Assembly: GCA_017303675.1 (NCBI GenBank) | Contig: JAFLBX010000001.1 | Location: 1,871,970 to 1,935,969 of the forward strand | Direction of reading: 5' to 3' | DNA from: Ignavibacteria bacterium | GTDB taxonomy: Bacteria; Bacteroidota; Ignavibacteria; Tepidaquicellales; OLB5 | Length of the DNA stretch: 64,000 nt | In this document: piece after piece, positions 46,779 to 54,701 of the stretch | Layout: each line of letters begins with the position of its first letter | How positions within the stretch are numbered: position 1 is the stretch's first letter | Notes under the pieces: generated by a model | Told to the model about the DNA's origin: nothing | The model's input: only the letters and a program-made list of their open reading frames with translations | The model's database searches: none | Program-made: the position numbers and the translations under genes

Positions 46779-47312
46779 TTATTCTCCACCTTCAATTGGT
46801 AAGATCGTACCGCCGCCCGGATTTTCATATTGCGGGGGGAACCATTTAAGATCGGGCTCAAGCCTTGCTGAGCGGAATATCAGCACCGGCAGCCTGTGCG
46901 ACCGGGCAAAGGCTCCGCCTTTGTTCAGTCCAAGCTCAAGGGTTTCATTTGCAAGAATCACTTCAAACTCCCGCCACGGCGCATCATCACGCGGCTGAAG
47001 GATTATCTTCCATCCAGCTTTTGCCGCATCAAATATTTTTTTGAAGCTTTCATACAAAGTTCTGCCTGTTATCCAGCGGTTATAATTAAGCGTAAAAGTT
47101 ATCATGTAGCCTATTATTCGTTGGGCGTTGATTATCTGCGGTTGAGCGGGATCAAGGCTTATCAGCTCATGGGATATCTTTTTTACTTCATAAGTTTCAG
47201 TTAATCCCTGTGAATTTGTAAGCGGCAAAGTTAATGTGATCTCAGTTTCAAGCTCCGGGTCCGCTGATACCAGCTTAACAACAGGCCGGCCGCAGCCGTT
47301 TATTATACTCAT
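46779..47312 (-). CDS. Phage tail-tip or baseplate protein
   Basis: 177 residues, no signal peptide. It lies between the large tail protein (47841) and the fibre-like gene, where distal tail proteins are found. The sequence is beta-rich (ITLTLPLTNSQG, GYMITFTLNYNRWI, EFEVILANETLELG). No family is recognised, so the call is from position and composition. Confidence 0.45.
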   Translation of the reverse strand: MSIINGCGRPVVKLVSADPELETEITLTLPLTNSQGLTETYEVKKISHELISLDPAQPQIINAQRIIGYMITFTLNYNRWITGRTLYESFKKIFDAAKAGWKIILQPRDDAPWREFEVILANETLELGLNKGGAFARSHRLPVLIFRSARLEPDLKWFPPQYENPGGGTILPIEGGE

Positions 47313-47375
47313 ATTATTTTATATATAGGGTTTGTTAAAAGATTTATTTTAATTGAAAATTTTTAAGGTTATAGT

Positions 47376-47383
47376 TATTTTTG
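47376..47383 (+). promoter_or_regulatory. Own promoter of the plus-strand lipoprotein in the phage cluster
   Basis: TATTTTTG matches the TAnnTTTG box 22 bases before the lipoprotein ATG, so that gene can be expressed without the late phage operon. Confidence 0.55.
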
Positions 47384-47404
47384 CGTTAACTAATTTATTA
47401 CTTT

Positions 47405-47851
47405 ATGAAATTTTTAATCATTTGTTTTACAGTTTCTTTCATTTATCTCTTCGGCTGCGGCAGCGATTCCACTACAAATAACGGTAATACAGGTAATGGC
47501 GAAACTGTGATCTTTTCAATGGATAGCTTGAGTATATATTTGAATAGTAGTATTGTTATTAATGATACATTATTTGATATATTAAATTCACCTTCAATAA
47601 AAATTGATTTTAATTGCCAAACCAATGCTGATTCCGTTAACAGTTTTGCATTATTTAGGATAATCGCTGGTGATAGCAATATAGTTTATAAAGATACTTC
47701 AAATAACAATATCTCTTCTTTGAATAATAATCATACAATTTATATATCAGCTTCAAATACATTTACACTTTCAATTTTAATTCAATTAAACCGAACTAAT
47801 AATTTGCAATATTTCATGAAACTAAAGAATATTAAAGTAATTAAAATTTAG
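47405..47851 (+). CDS. Lipoprotein on the opposite strand of the phage cluster (moron candidate)
   Basis: 148 residues. Signal peptide with lipobox FGCG, then an Asn/Gly/Thr-rich linker and a beta-rich domain of about 110 residues without recognised family. It is the only gene inside the structural region that runs on the plus strand and it has its own promoter box. Its last 11 bases overlap the end of the tail gene at 47841. Such inserted genes in prophages (morons) often alter the host surface or block superinfection; that is an inference. Confidence 0.65.
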   Translation: MKFLIICFTVSFIYLFGCGSDSTTNNGNTGNGETVIFSMDSLSIYLNSSIVINDTLFDILNSPSIKIDFNCQTNADSVNSFALFRIIAGDSNIVYKDTSNNNISSLNNNHTIYISASNTFTLSILIQLNRTNNLQYFMKLKNIKVIKI

Positions 47852-49244
47852 AGATTTCAATTTCCATTATATTATTTTCTAAATCCAGATTATAAATAGA
47901 CGTAATCATATAGACTTGATTATTTTTTAAACTTATTGTCTTCCATAATTTTATAATATCATGATTATTTAATTTAATCCTTAATATATATATTGACCGT
48001 GAATGATAATTATACATCGAATAGTTTAAAATTGAATTTTCTTGTACAGCAACAAAATCGTAAAGGTCAGGAGCACCATTATGATATCTTGCACAATTTA
48101 TTATCCTTGAATAAGCTAACCCTCCATTTAAGGCTTCAACTAAAGGAAATAATTTTCCAATCGGTATACTCGGTGTAAACTCATACCCATACAACTTCAA
48201 TCCAAAATCTTTAAAATCAATATCCTTCATAACGGTTTTTTCTGTAACCTGGTTTGAATTAATGTAACTGAGCCGTTTACCGCTGAAGGTTAATGCGCAG
48301 GTGGGGAAAAGCGTTTCGCCATCACCGTGATTAGTATCACTCTGGTATACAGTATCTTTGTTAAAGAATATTCCGTCACTGTATTCGCCTTCGGGCAGTA
48401 CAAAGCTTCTGTATTTCAGAAACAGCCATTCAAGCCTGGGAGCGCCTATTGATTCACTTATCTCAATGATCTCAGGCTCTACCGCTTCCTGCCCGGCAAG
48501 ATCAGTAATAAAAAAAATGTTAAAAATGAATTCCGGTTCATTCAGTTCTTCAGTTCCGGGATTTATGAACATCTCAAAATTGAATCCCAACCCTTTGGCA
48601 AGTTCTTTAAAGGTTTCCCAGCGGCTGATATTATCCTGCCCTGTGATAAAATTCCTGTAATCACCGAGTGCGTAACACCACTGTATATTGCTGTATAATT
48701 CCCTAAGCCGCTCAAGATAAGTTTTTTGCGGCAGGCTTATAGTTACCGTTCCCGATGTAAGTCCCTCAAAATGCCTTAGGATATATTCTTCAAATGTAAG
48801 CTGCTCGCCGTTCGCAAAGTTTATAGTTGAATTAGCCGCTGCTTCGCAGCGTTTTGCCCACTCCATTAATATATCTTTGCACGTCAGCTTAACAAACCAG
48901 CGGTTTTGAGAGTACGTATAATCAGCCTGCACGTGTGACTGCTGTGATATACCGCAAAAGCTTTGCTGCCCGAACTGCAGTATAACAAGAAAGTAAAAAT
49001 CACGCTCTTCCCCAAGAAAAAATTCCCTGATATTTTTACCTGCATTTGATCTTTCCTGCTGAAGCAGGGAAATATTCAGGTCAAAATCACCAGCCCTGAA
49101 TGTCCCGGCTTCCGCCGGGTCTTCAGTTTCAAACCTGAATACCGGCAAACCATCTGTTGGAATATGTTCGAGCTTTAAGGAATCAATAAATTCCCTTTGA
49201 GCAAAGTAATTGCTGCCGCGGAATTTTTTTATATATACAGGCAT
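47841..49244 (-). CDS. Large phage tail protein (distal tail or tip)
   Basis: 467 residues, beta-rich, no signal peptide. It begins MPVYIKKFRGSNYFAQREF and overlaps the upstream gene by one base (stop and start share TAATG), so they are coupled. It is likely a tail tip hub or distal tail protein because it follows the tail assembly chaperone and tape-measure candidate. No family signature seen. Confidence 0.5.
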   Translation of the reverse strand: MPVYIKKFRGSNYFAQREFIDSLKLEHIPTDGLPVFRFETEDPAEAGTFRAGDFDLNISLLQQERSNAGKNIREFFLGEERDFYFLVILQFGQQSFCGISQQSHVQADYTYSQNRWFVKLTCKDILMEWAKRCEAAANSTINFANGEQLTFEEYILRHFEGLTSGTVTISLPQKTYLERLRELYSNIQWCYALGDYRNFITGQDNISRWETFKELAKGLGFNFEMFINPGTEELNEPEFIFNIFFITDLAGQEAVEPEIIEISESIGAPRLEWLFLKYRSFVLPEGEYSDGIFFNKDTVYQSDTNHGDGETLFPTCALTFSGKRLSYINSNQVTEKTVMKDIDFKDFGLKLYGYEFTPSIPIGKLFPLVEALNGGLAYSRIINCARYHNGAPDLYDFVAVQENSILNYSMYNYHSRSIYILRIKLNNHDIIKLWKTISLKNNQVYMITSIYNLDLENNIMEIEISKF

Positions 49245-49801
49245 TACAGGTCAATTCCTCCTCTAAGGCTCCGCGTTCTTACTTCAACATCGAATGCTTT
49301 TGTAAAGGTAACCGGATTTTTGATAATTACCTGGTTTATCATTTGGGGTGATTGCGGATGTAACTGCATCGATTGTGAGTTAACCCTACCTGAAGTACTG
49401 CCCAAAAGTGTCCCTATACCTGTTCCGGCAGCAGCGCCTAACGGACCCCCAAATATTCCTCCGATAACTCCAAGCAATCCGCCGAAGATTCCGCTTCCAG
49501 TACCTGAACCGGTTATTGAACCTAATAATTGAACAATAAGCTGAACGGTTTTTGCAAAACCGGAATCCATTACACCCATATTGGACATCATATTTTTTGT
49601 AAATCCCAGCATTTGTTCAAAATAACCCGTTATCTCATATACAGCATTAATCGGCTTATCGTTCACGGATAAAAACTTTCCAACGGAAATATTTTCATGA
49701 TTAACAGGGTTTAAGCTTCCTGAAAATTTCCGGTTAAGGTCATTTATAAACCTGTTCAATCCTGAAGTAAGTTCATTTATTTCAGCTGATGTAAATTGCA
49801 T
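49244..49801 (-). CDS. Very short tape-measure candidate
   Basis: 185 residues, starting right after the tail assembly chaperone, the place of the tape-measure gene in siphoviruses. It has an amphipathic helical N-terminus, then a Gly-rich hydrophobic stretch (IFGGLLGVIGGIFGGPLGAAAG) as in membrane-inserting parts of tape-measure proteins. At about 1.5 angstroms per residue it would only measure about 28 nm. If correct, the particle would have a very short tail. It could also be another minor tail protein. Confidence 0.45.
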   Translation of the reverse strand: MQFTSAEINELTSGLNRFINDLNRKFSGSLNPVNHENISVGKFLSVNDKPINAVYEITGYFEQMLGFTKNMMSNMGVMDSGFAKTVQLIVQLLGSITGSGTGSGIFGGLLGVIGGIFGGPLGAAAGTGIGTLLGSTSGRVNSQSMQLHPQSPQMINQVIIKNPVTFTKAFDVEVRTRSLRGGIDL

Positions 49802-49812
49802 TTTAATTTTTG

Positions 49813-50082
49813 TTAGTTTTCCTGTTTTAGTTTTAAGAAGAAAAGATTCTTAGCCTGCTCAAGCTCTTCAAATTTTAACGTATGCCAGAAATCAATTTCC
49901 CGCAGCTTTGCTGCTTTGCCCGGCGAAAGCCCGTAATATTTTGCAAGTGACCATATCATAAAATTATATAATTGTTCATCAGGTATTTCAAATTTTTCAG
50001 GCAAAGGAATTAATAATTCGTTTTGAAGCTTAAAGCTGTTTAAAAAATTATCTATTTCCCGTTTAGAGCCGGCAAGATCAAA
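49813..50082 (-). CDS. Tail assembly chaperone, -1 frame extension (GT-like)
   Basis: Ninety codons in the -1 frame of the upstream gene, with no ATG of their own (the first possible start, TTG 50004, is inside them). The sequence D-L-A-G-S-K-R-E-I-D then KLQNELLIPLPEKFEIPDEQ and LAKYYGLSPGKAAKLREIDF continues unbroken from the slippery site. It joins the gpG-like first 161 residues to make a 250-residue product, the gpGT arrangement of lambda-like tails. Confidence 0.78.
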   Translation of the reverse strand, partial: FDLAGSKREIDNFLNSFKLQNELLIPLPEKFEIPDEQLYNFMIWSLAKYYGLSPGKAAKLREIDFWHTLKFEELEQAKNLFFLKLKQEN

Positions 50083-50564
50083 AAAAAACTGCTGATCACC
50101 TTCCTTATAAATTCAAGGGCATCCCCGGCTTTAAGTTCTTCAGCCGTAAAATTTACCCTATCATCCGCCTCTGCAGGCAATAGCATCCTGTTAAACAGCT
50201 CAGCTATAAACACTGAATCAGTAATTATTTCATACAGGGCAAGTGCTTCCATATCTGATACATACTGCCTCAGTGTTTTAAATTGGGGAGTTTGAAGCTT
50301 CGCTTCAGCTTGATTATATCTTTCCTGAAGCTTGTTTTTTGCAGTTATATCAGTAGTTTTATTTTCATCCATTTCATCAATCGCTTCATTGATGATATTT
50401 AATTCATTTTCTGCTTCGTCAAGTGCTGTTGTATCAATATTGCATGTATATTTATGATGAAGCTCCCTGTATTTTATTAAAAGGGGAGAGGTTCTGTGAA
50501 GCAGGTCAAGATCAAAGTTCCTAAGCCTGTATTTCTTCCCGTTAAATTCAAAAATATTTTTCAT
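50052..50564 (-). CDS. Tail assembly chaperone, short form (G-like)
   Basis: 170 residues, an alpha-helical charged protein (LDEAENELNIINEAIDEMDE). It sits between tail-tube and tape-measure candidates. A run of nine T lies 9 codons before the stop: the frame reads AGT-TTT-TTT-TTG, giving a T-TTT-TTT heptamer. Slipping back one base leads into the extension at 49813. This is the classical tail-assembly chaperone pattern, in which a small fraction of ribosomes makes the long form. Confidence 0.75.
   Translation of the reverse strand: MKNIFEFNGKKYRLRNFDLDLLHRTSPLLIKYRELHHKYTCNIDTTALDEAENELNIINEAIDEMDENKTTDITAKNKLQERYNQAEAKLQTPQFKTLRQYVSDMEALALYEIITDSVFIAELFNRMLLPAEADDRVNFTAEELKAGDALEFIRKVISSFFLILPALNGK
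50080..50088 (-). promoter_or_regulatory. Programmed -1 frameshift slippery site
   Basis: Nine T residues on the minus strand contain the canonical X-XXY-YYZ heptamer T-TTT-TTT in the zero frame. Zero-frame translation ends 9 codons later (TAG, 50052-50054); the -1 frame stays open for 90 codons. Confidence 0.78.
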
Positions 50565-50676
50565 ATATGTAAATTTTTCAATTACTAAGTTTATTCATTG
50601 TTTTTTTTTAATCCGAAATCAACAATTCAAATTCTGATATTCCAAATCCTGCAGTCTGTAACCTGTCACTTTTAAC

Positions 50677-51234
50677 CTACACCTCTGTTTCCACTATTAC
50701 ATGCTCCTGCTCAGGTGGAATAGTAACCGGTCCTGTTGTCCTGATGTTAACTCCCAGAGCTGCTTCTATTGCTGTTATATCAGCCGGTGAAATTATCACC
50801 GGTAAAGGCTGAATAACAGAAACTGATTCATATTTCATTGCTTTTGTACCGCCGGGAGTTTTAAAGCTCATTTGCGGTGTAACATCTGCAATCTTAAATA
50901 TTTCCTGGTGCTTGCCGCCTTTGATGCCTTCGTATTTAATTTCAAGGTGAAGTTTACCTCTTGTGCCAAACGCCAGGTAATCTGCCAGCAGCTTTGATGT
51001 TTCCATCAGCACTCCGGTTGTTTTGCCTTCATACTCTTCATCCTGACCGTATGTTCTGCCGTCTTCAGCTTTGAATTTTTCTGTTTTGGTTTCAATATCA
51101 ACTGCCGATTCGAATATTAATCCGCAGTTCAACGCGTTTACTCCGTTTGTAATTGTTCCGGGCAGGCCCAGCTCTTCATCATATTCAATTATTACAAGCT
51201 GGTTACCGCCTTTATCCCTTAATGCTCTTGACAT
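50677..51234 (-). CDS. Putative major tail (tube) protein
   Basis: 185 residues, beta-rich, no signal peptide. The opening KGGNQLVIIEYDEELGLPGT and the later LHLEIKYEGIKGGKHQEIFKI are typical of beta-barrel tube proteins. It lies upstream of the chaperone pair. The function is inferred from gene order. Confidence 0.55.
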   Translation of the reverse strand: MSRALRDKGGNQLVIIEYDEELGLPGTITNGVNALNCGLIFESAVDIETKTEKFKAEDGRTYGQDEEYEGKTTGVLMETSKLLADYLAFGTRGKLHLEIKYEGIKGGKHQEIFKIADVTPQMSFKTPGGTKAMKYESVSVIQPLPVIISPADITAIEAALGVNIRTTGPVTIPPEQEHVIVETEV

Positions 51235-51242
51235 GATTTTTT

Positions 51243-51335
51243 ATAGTTAAAGTTTATAGTATTAATAATTATTTATTCATTTTCTTCAATCATCACTCAT
51301 TGTTCATTGCTAATTGCTCATTGATCATTGCACAT
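51243..51335. repeat. CATTG-rich spacer repeat 1
   Basis: A string of CATTGNTCATTG units fills the spacer, overlapping the last codons of the gene ending at 51325. The same kind of repeat occurs at 54051. Confidence 0.6.
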
Positions 51336-51786
51336 TGCCAAACACCTGCAAATCAAATACTGCCACTGGTAATAAATACTCGCCGCCTTTGTATGCTTTT
51401 TCTAGTCCGCTGAGTGATAAATTATGAATATTAGCAATTGTTATTCCGTCTGAAGTATGCTCAAGTCCGGATGCTGTATCATCAATTAAAATTCCGCAGA
51501 GCCTATAGAGCTTATCATCAATTATTTTCTGGTAAAATTCACCCGGTTTTTTATAAAGCCTGAAATGAAATTCGATATTAACTTTCACATTTATTTCTTC
51601 GGATTCATTATCTGTGAAAGTTACTTCCCGGAGTTTGATGAAATATGAGTTATCTTTAAGGTTCAGCGGCAGCATATCAGTATCAAAGTTTAAGCTTGAT
51701 TCCGCCAGCTTTTCTGCTTCAGAAAGTGTTTCGTTTAATAAAGATATCTTACCGGTTACCCAGCTTTTTATTACATTATAAAGCAT
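51325..51786 (-). CDS. Putative tail terminator / head-tail joining protein
   Basis: 153 residues, mixed alpha/beta (MLYNVIKSWVTGKISLLN, then INVKVNIEFHFRLYKKPGEF). In siphovirus order it precedes the tail tube, the place of tail terminator or neck proteins. No family signature. Confidence 0.45.
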   Translation of the reverse strand: MLYNVIKSWVTGKISLLNETLSEAEKLAESSLNFDTDMLPLNLKDNSYFIKLREVTFTDNESEEINVKVNIEFHFRLYKKPGEFYQKIIDDKLYRLCGILIDDTASGLEHTSDGITIANIHNLSLSGLEKAYKGGEYLLPVAVFDLQVFGNVQ

Positions 51787-51790
51787 GTTT

Positions 51791-52480
51791 TTATTTTAAA
51801 ATTCTGATATTTGTTACAGTATTGAATTCATTACTGCTTAAGCTTCCGCTGCCGTCTCTATCTGCCCAGATACGTATCCTGTTCAGCAGAGTTTCATATT
51901 CACCCCTGAAATATTTCATCTTCAGGTGGTAAGAGTCATTTTCTTCAGTGAAACGGTCAAGCAGGATAAGCTCAAGCCATTTGTACATAACCAGCCTTTC
52001 GATACCTGTATCACATAAAAATGCATCATAATCAATTGAACCGCCGGTTACTGATACATTAAGCCTGTAAAATAAATAAGAGGATCTCAGTAAAAAAGTA
52101 ATTGTGCCGATGCTTTCAGCTTTCCTGGTATCAAGCTCTTTCCACAGAGTTTTATCATTGCTTCCAAGCAGAGTAAATGTTTTCAATCCGCCGGGTGTAA
52201 AAGATCTTACATCAAGTACATATCTCAGCCTGGCTGCTTCATCTTCGCTTTCGGTTTCTGAAGAATGGTCAGCTGTTTCTGTAATTCCTGAATGCCTTAT
52301 ATATTGCCTTGGCATAATTTCCGCCGGCTTAAAACCCCGGTTGATCAGCTCAGTTCTTACTTCGCTTATTGCCTGCTGTTTTTGCGGTGAGTAGTCAGCT
52401 TCTTCAGCCCAAAGGTACCGGGAAAGCTCAGGTATTATACTTTTAAGGTCAGCTTCAGTTATATATTCTTCCAGGGGCAT
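51791..52480 (-). CDS. Putative head-tail connector with EF-hand-like loop
   Basis: 229 residues. Starts PLEEYITEADLKSIIPELSRYL, similar in feel to the N-terminus of Mu gp36-like (DUF1320) connectors, then a helical part and near the end DRDGSGSLSSNE, a complete EF-hand calcium loop (Asp, Asp, Ser, Gly, Leu, Glu at positions 1, 3, 5, 6, 8, 12). Calcium-dependent assembly of neck proteins is possible. The gene order (right after capsid and a small gene) supports a connector role. Confidence 0.45.
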   Translation of the reverse strand: MPLEEYITEADLKSIIPELSRYLWAEEADYSPQKQQAISEVRTELINRGFKPAEIMPRQYIRHSGITETADHSSETESEDEAARLRYVLDVRSFTPGGLKTFTLLGSNDKTLWKELDTRKAESIGTITFLLRSSYLFYRLNVSVTGGSIDYDAFLCDTGIERLVMYKWLELILLDRFTEENDSYHLKMKYFRGEYETLLNRIRIWADRDGSGSLSSNEFNTVTNIRILK

Positions 52481-52517
52481 ATTGTTTAAGAGTTTTAATT
52501 ATTGTTTAAGAGTTTAT

Positions 52518-52871
52518 TTATTTTTTATTTGTTCTTTCAAATTGTGGTGCTGCTGAAGAAAAGAATTTTTTCCTGAAATCAGCTATCTGCCTGGTGTTAA
52601 GAACTACCACCCCCGCAATAACAAGCTGGTAAAGCTGCACATCACTCAGACCTTCGAATTTACCGGAAACAGTTCTTTGACCATTCACAAGAACAAAGCC
52701 TTCTTCTTTGATGATATTGATCCTTTCATTCCTGCGGTTAAAACCTTCACCGAATAAATGAGATACCACCATAAAATTATCACCATCTATCAGCGCGCTG
52801 TAACCGTTTGGCGAATTCAGTATCACCGGGTTAATTTCATAAATTTCTGTTTTGTTTGGGTTATCGCTCAT
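52518..52871 (-). CDS. Hypothetical phage protein after the capsid gene
   Basis: 117 residues, beta-rich with DGDNFMVVSHLFGEGFNRRN. No family recognised. Between capsid and connector genes, so possibly a head decoration or capsid-completion protein. Confidence 0.45.
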   Translation of the reverse strand: MSDNPNKTEIYEINPVILNSPNGYSALIDGDNFMVVSHLFGEGFNRRNERINIIKEEGFVLVNGQRTVSGKFEGLSDVQLYQLVIAGVVVLNTRQIADFRKKFFSSAAPQFERTNKK

Positions 52872-52980
52872 AAGAATTTTAAAGTTTTATGTATTTTATT
52901 CCCTGCCCCTGTTTGAGAGGGCAGGGAACATAAGTTAATTGAAGTAAGAGTAAAACAGCATCATATTTGCAAGAGTAATA

Positions 52981-53994
52981 TTACTGTGTCTTCAGTTCCG
53001 CTATCCTGATAAGCTTATCGGGTGCGACCTTCTGCCAGTTACTGCCGGTTGCAAGCTGGGCAAGTGTTGGATTTTCAGGCGCAGCGTCTTCCCATGCAAC
53101 GCCGGGGGTGTGAACCATACAGGATATCCTTGTGATGATCTCATCAGTACCGCCAGCCTGTTTTGCATCACGCGTTAGTTCAAGATGTATTCCGCCGGTT
53201 TTAATGACGTTCCTGTTCGACATTGCGCTTCCCGGCCTGTTGCGGAGCTTATACACCATTGAACCTCTTCCGCCCAGGAATGTTGAATATACACCTGCAG
53301 TTGCAGTAAGGTCATCATCTGCAAAAGGCATTAAACCGAGTATTTGTCCGGGGTTGCCGGTAATAAATGTATTGCTGCCAACCGGTCCGGCAGGAAATGT
53401 GATAAGATTATTTGTTACTGCATCACCGTGAACTTTAGAATGCATAAGTATAAGGTTAAGCATCCTGTGCCAGTCTCCCAGCTTGTATTTAGCTGCAAGC
53501 ACACCGGCATTTGTAATTGCAGCGCCTGAATAAGTATTGCCTGTTGAGTGGCTTGAAGCAAGGGCAGTGGCAAAGTTTCCTTTTAATACATTTATTGCGC
53601 GTTTTTGCAAAGCGTAAGCCCAGTACTCGCCAATATGAACTGCAATTTCTTCTATCATATCGCTGCCTCTTCCTGCAACGGTATTAACTAGCTCCTGCGC
53701 GCCCCAGCCTTTTTCCAGCTCCATCCAGGCAAATCGGTCTTTGTAAGCTGAAAGCTTGTTGATAGTTGTTGTAGATGAAGTTGTTATCTGGTCAGGGTCG
53801 CTTGTATCGGTGTTCCATTGCGGCAGGTTGCCGAATGTACCCGTCTGGTTCGGGTCAACAACTTCATCAGGCGCTTCCGTTAAAAATCCTGAGCCGAAAA
53901 AGCTTAACGCTTTGGTAAATGTTCCGCGCAGTGTGGCTTTAAATGTCTCACTCTGGAATTTACCCGCCAGGTCATCCAATGTTAATGATGCCAT
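52981..53994 (-). CDS. Major capsid protein
   Basis: 337 residues, start MASLTLDDLAGKF. Its composition and gene place (after scaffold) indicate the major capsid protein. Portions such as GFLTEAPDEVVDPNQTG and LGDWHRMLNLILMHSKVHGD recall HK97-fold capsid proteins of siphoviruses. The fold cannot be confirmed without structure prediction. Confidence 0.7.
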   Translation of the reverse strand: MASLTLDDLAGKFQSETFKATLRGTFTKALSFFGSGFLTEAPDEVVDPNQTGTFGNLPQWNTDTSDPDQITTSSTTTINKLSAYKDRFAWMELEKGWGAQELVNTVAGRGSDMIEEIAVHIGEYWAYALQKRAINVLKGNFATALASSHSTGNTYSGAAITNAGVLAAKYKLGDWHRMLNLILMHSKVHGDAVTNNLITFPAGPVGSNTFITGNPGQILGLMPFADDDLTATAGVYSTFLGGRGSMVYKLRNRPGSAMSNRNVIKTGGIHLELTRDAKQAGGTDEIITRISCMVHTPGVAWEDAAPENPTLAQLATGSNWQKVAPDKLIRIAELKTQ

Positions 53995-54050
53995 AGTTTT
54001 TCTTTCTGTTTAATTAAGTTTGTAAAAGTGTTGGTTTGTTAGGTGAATCG

Positions 54051-54165
54051 TTTTTAGCTATGTGGTTAATGAATTAATCGGTTATTAGGTTAATAAGTTA
54101 AAAGGTTAAACGGTTAAATGGCTCATCATTGCTCATTGTTCATTGTTAATTGTTAATTGTATGTT
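54051..54165. repeat. GGTTAA/CATTG spacer repeat 2
   Basis: GTTAATAGGTTAATAAG-like units followed by GCTCATTGTTCATTGTTAAT, filling the spacer between the capsid and the scaffold gene. The second half matches the spacer at 51243. Confidence 0.6.
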
Positions 54166-54166
54166 G

Positions 54167-54676
54167 TTAATCATTAAAACCAAATTTTTCCCTGTAGAGC
54201 TTTTTCCAAAGTTCCGGTCTTCGTTTTCTCAATTCTTCCTTTTCGTTATAGGTAAGCTCATCCCATTTTCCTGTAAAATTATCTCCTGTGCCTGCGCCGG
54301 GCCTTGCTGAATCGCTTCCGGCGGGCGGCTTTGCCGCGTTTAATTTCACATATTCTCTTAAGCCTTCAATTGTTGGTATCAGCTCAGCAATTTTTTTATG
54401 TTCATCAGGAAGCTGCCCGTAATATTCCTTTTTAACTTCACTTTCAAGCAAAGTAAATTTATTTTCTGTCTCAGCTTTTTGTTCCGTAAGGTTTTGTATG
54501 CTGCCTTCAAGCTCTTTTATTTTATTTTCAAATTCTGCTGAAGTTTCTTTTAGTTTCGAGAATTCACCTGATTCTTTCACAAGTTTTTCATGCTCAGCTT
54601 TTGTGATCGTAACATTTTCTTCTTCTGCGCCGCTGATGCCGGATGAACCTTCACCGGGGTAATAAAGTATTTTCAT
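54167..54676 (-). CDS. Putative capsid scaffold protein
   Basis: 169 residues with a long coiled coil (KLKETSAEFENKIKELEGSI, LTEQKAETENKFTLLESEV) and a basic helical C-terminus (KEELRKRRPELWKKLYREKF). That layout and the position between portal and capsid are typical of phage scaffold proteins. Confidence 0.7.
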   Translation of the reverse strand: MKILYYPGEGSSGISGAEEENVTITKAEHEKLVKESGEFSKLKETSAEFENKIKELEGSIQNLTEQKAETENKFTLLESEVKKEYYGQLPDEHKKIAELIPTIEGLREYVKLNAAKPPAGSDSARPGAGTGDNFTGKWDELTYNEKEELRKRRPELWKKLYREKFGFND

Positions 54677-54701
54677 TTGTATTGATGTTTAATATTATTA
54701 T

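Noticed and set aside
46663-54165. CRISPR array among the spacer repeats of the phage cluster
   Set aside because: Units are 5-15 bases, irregular, without unique spacers of constant length, and no cas gene is present.
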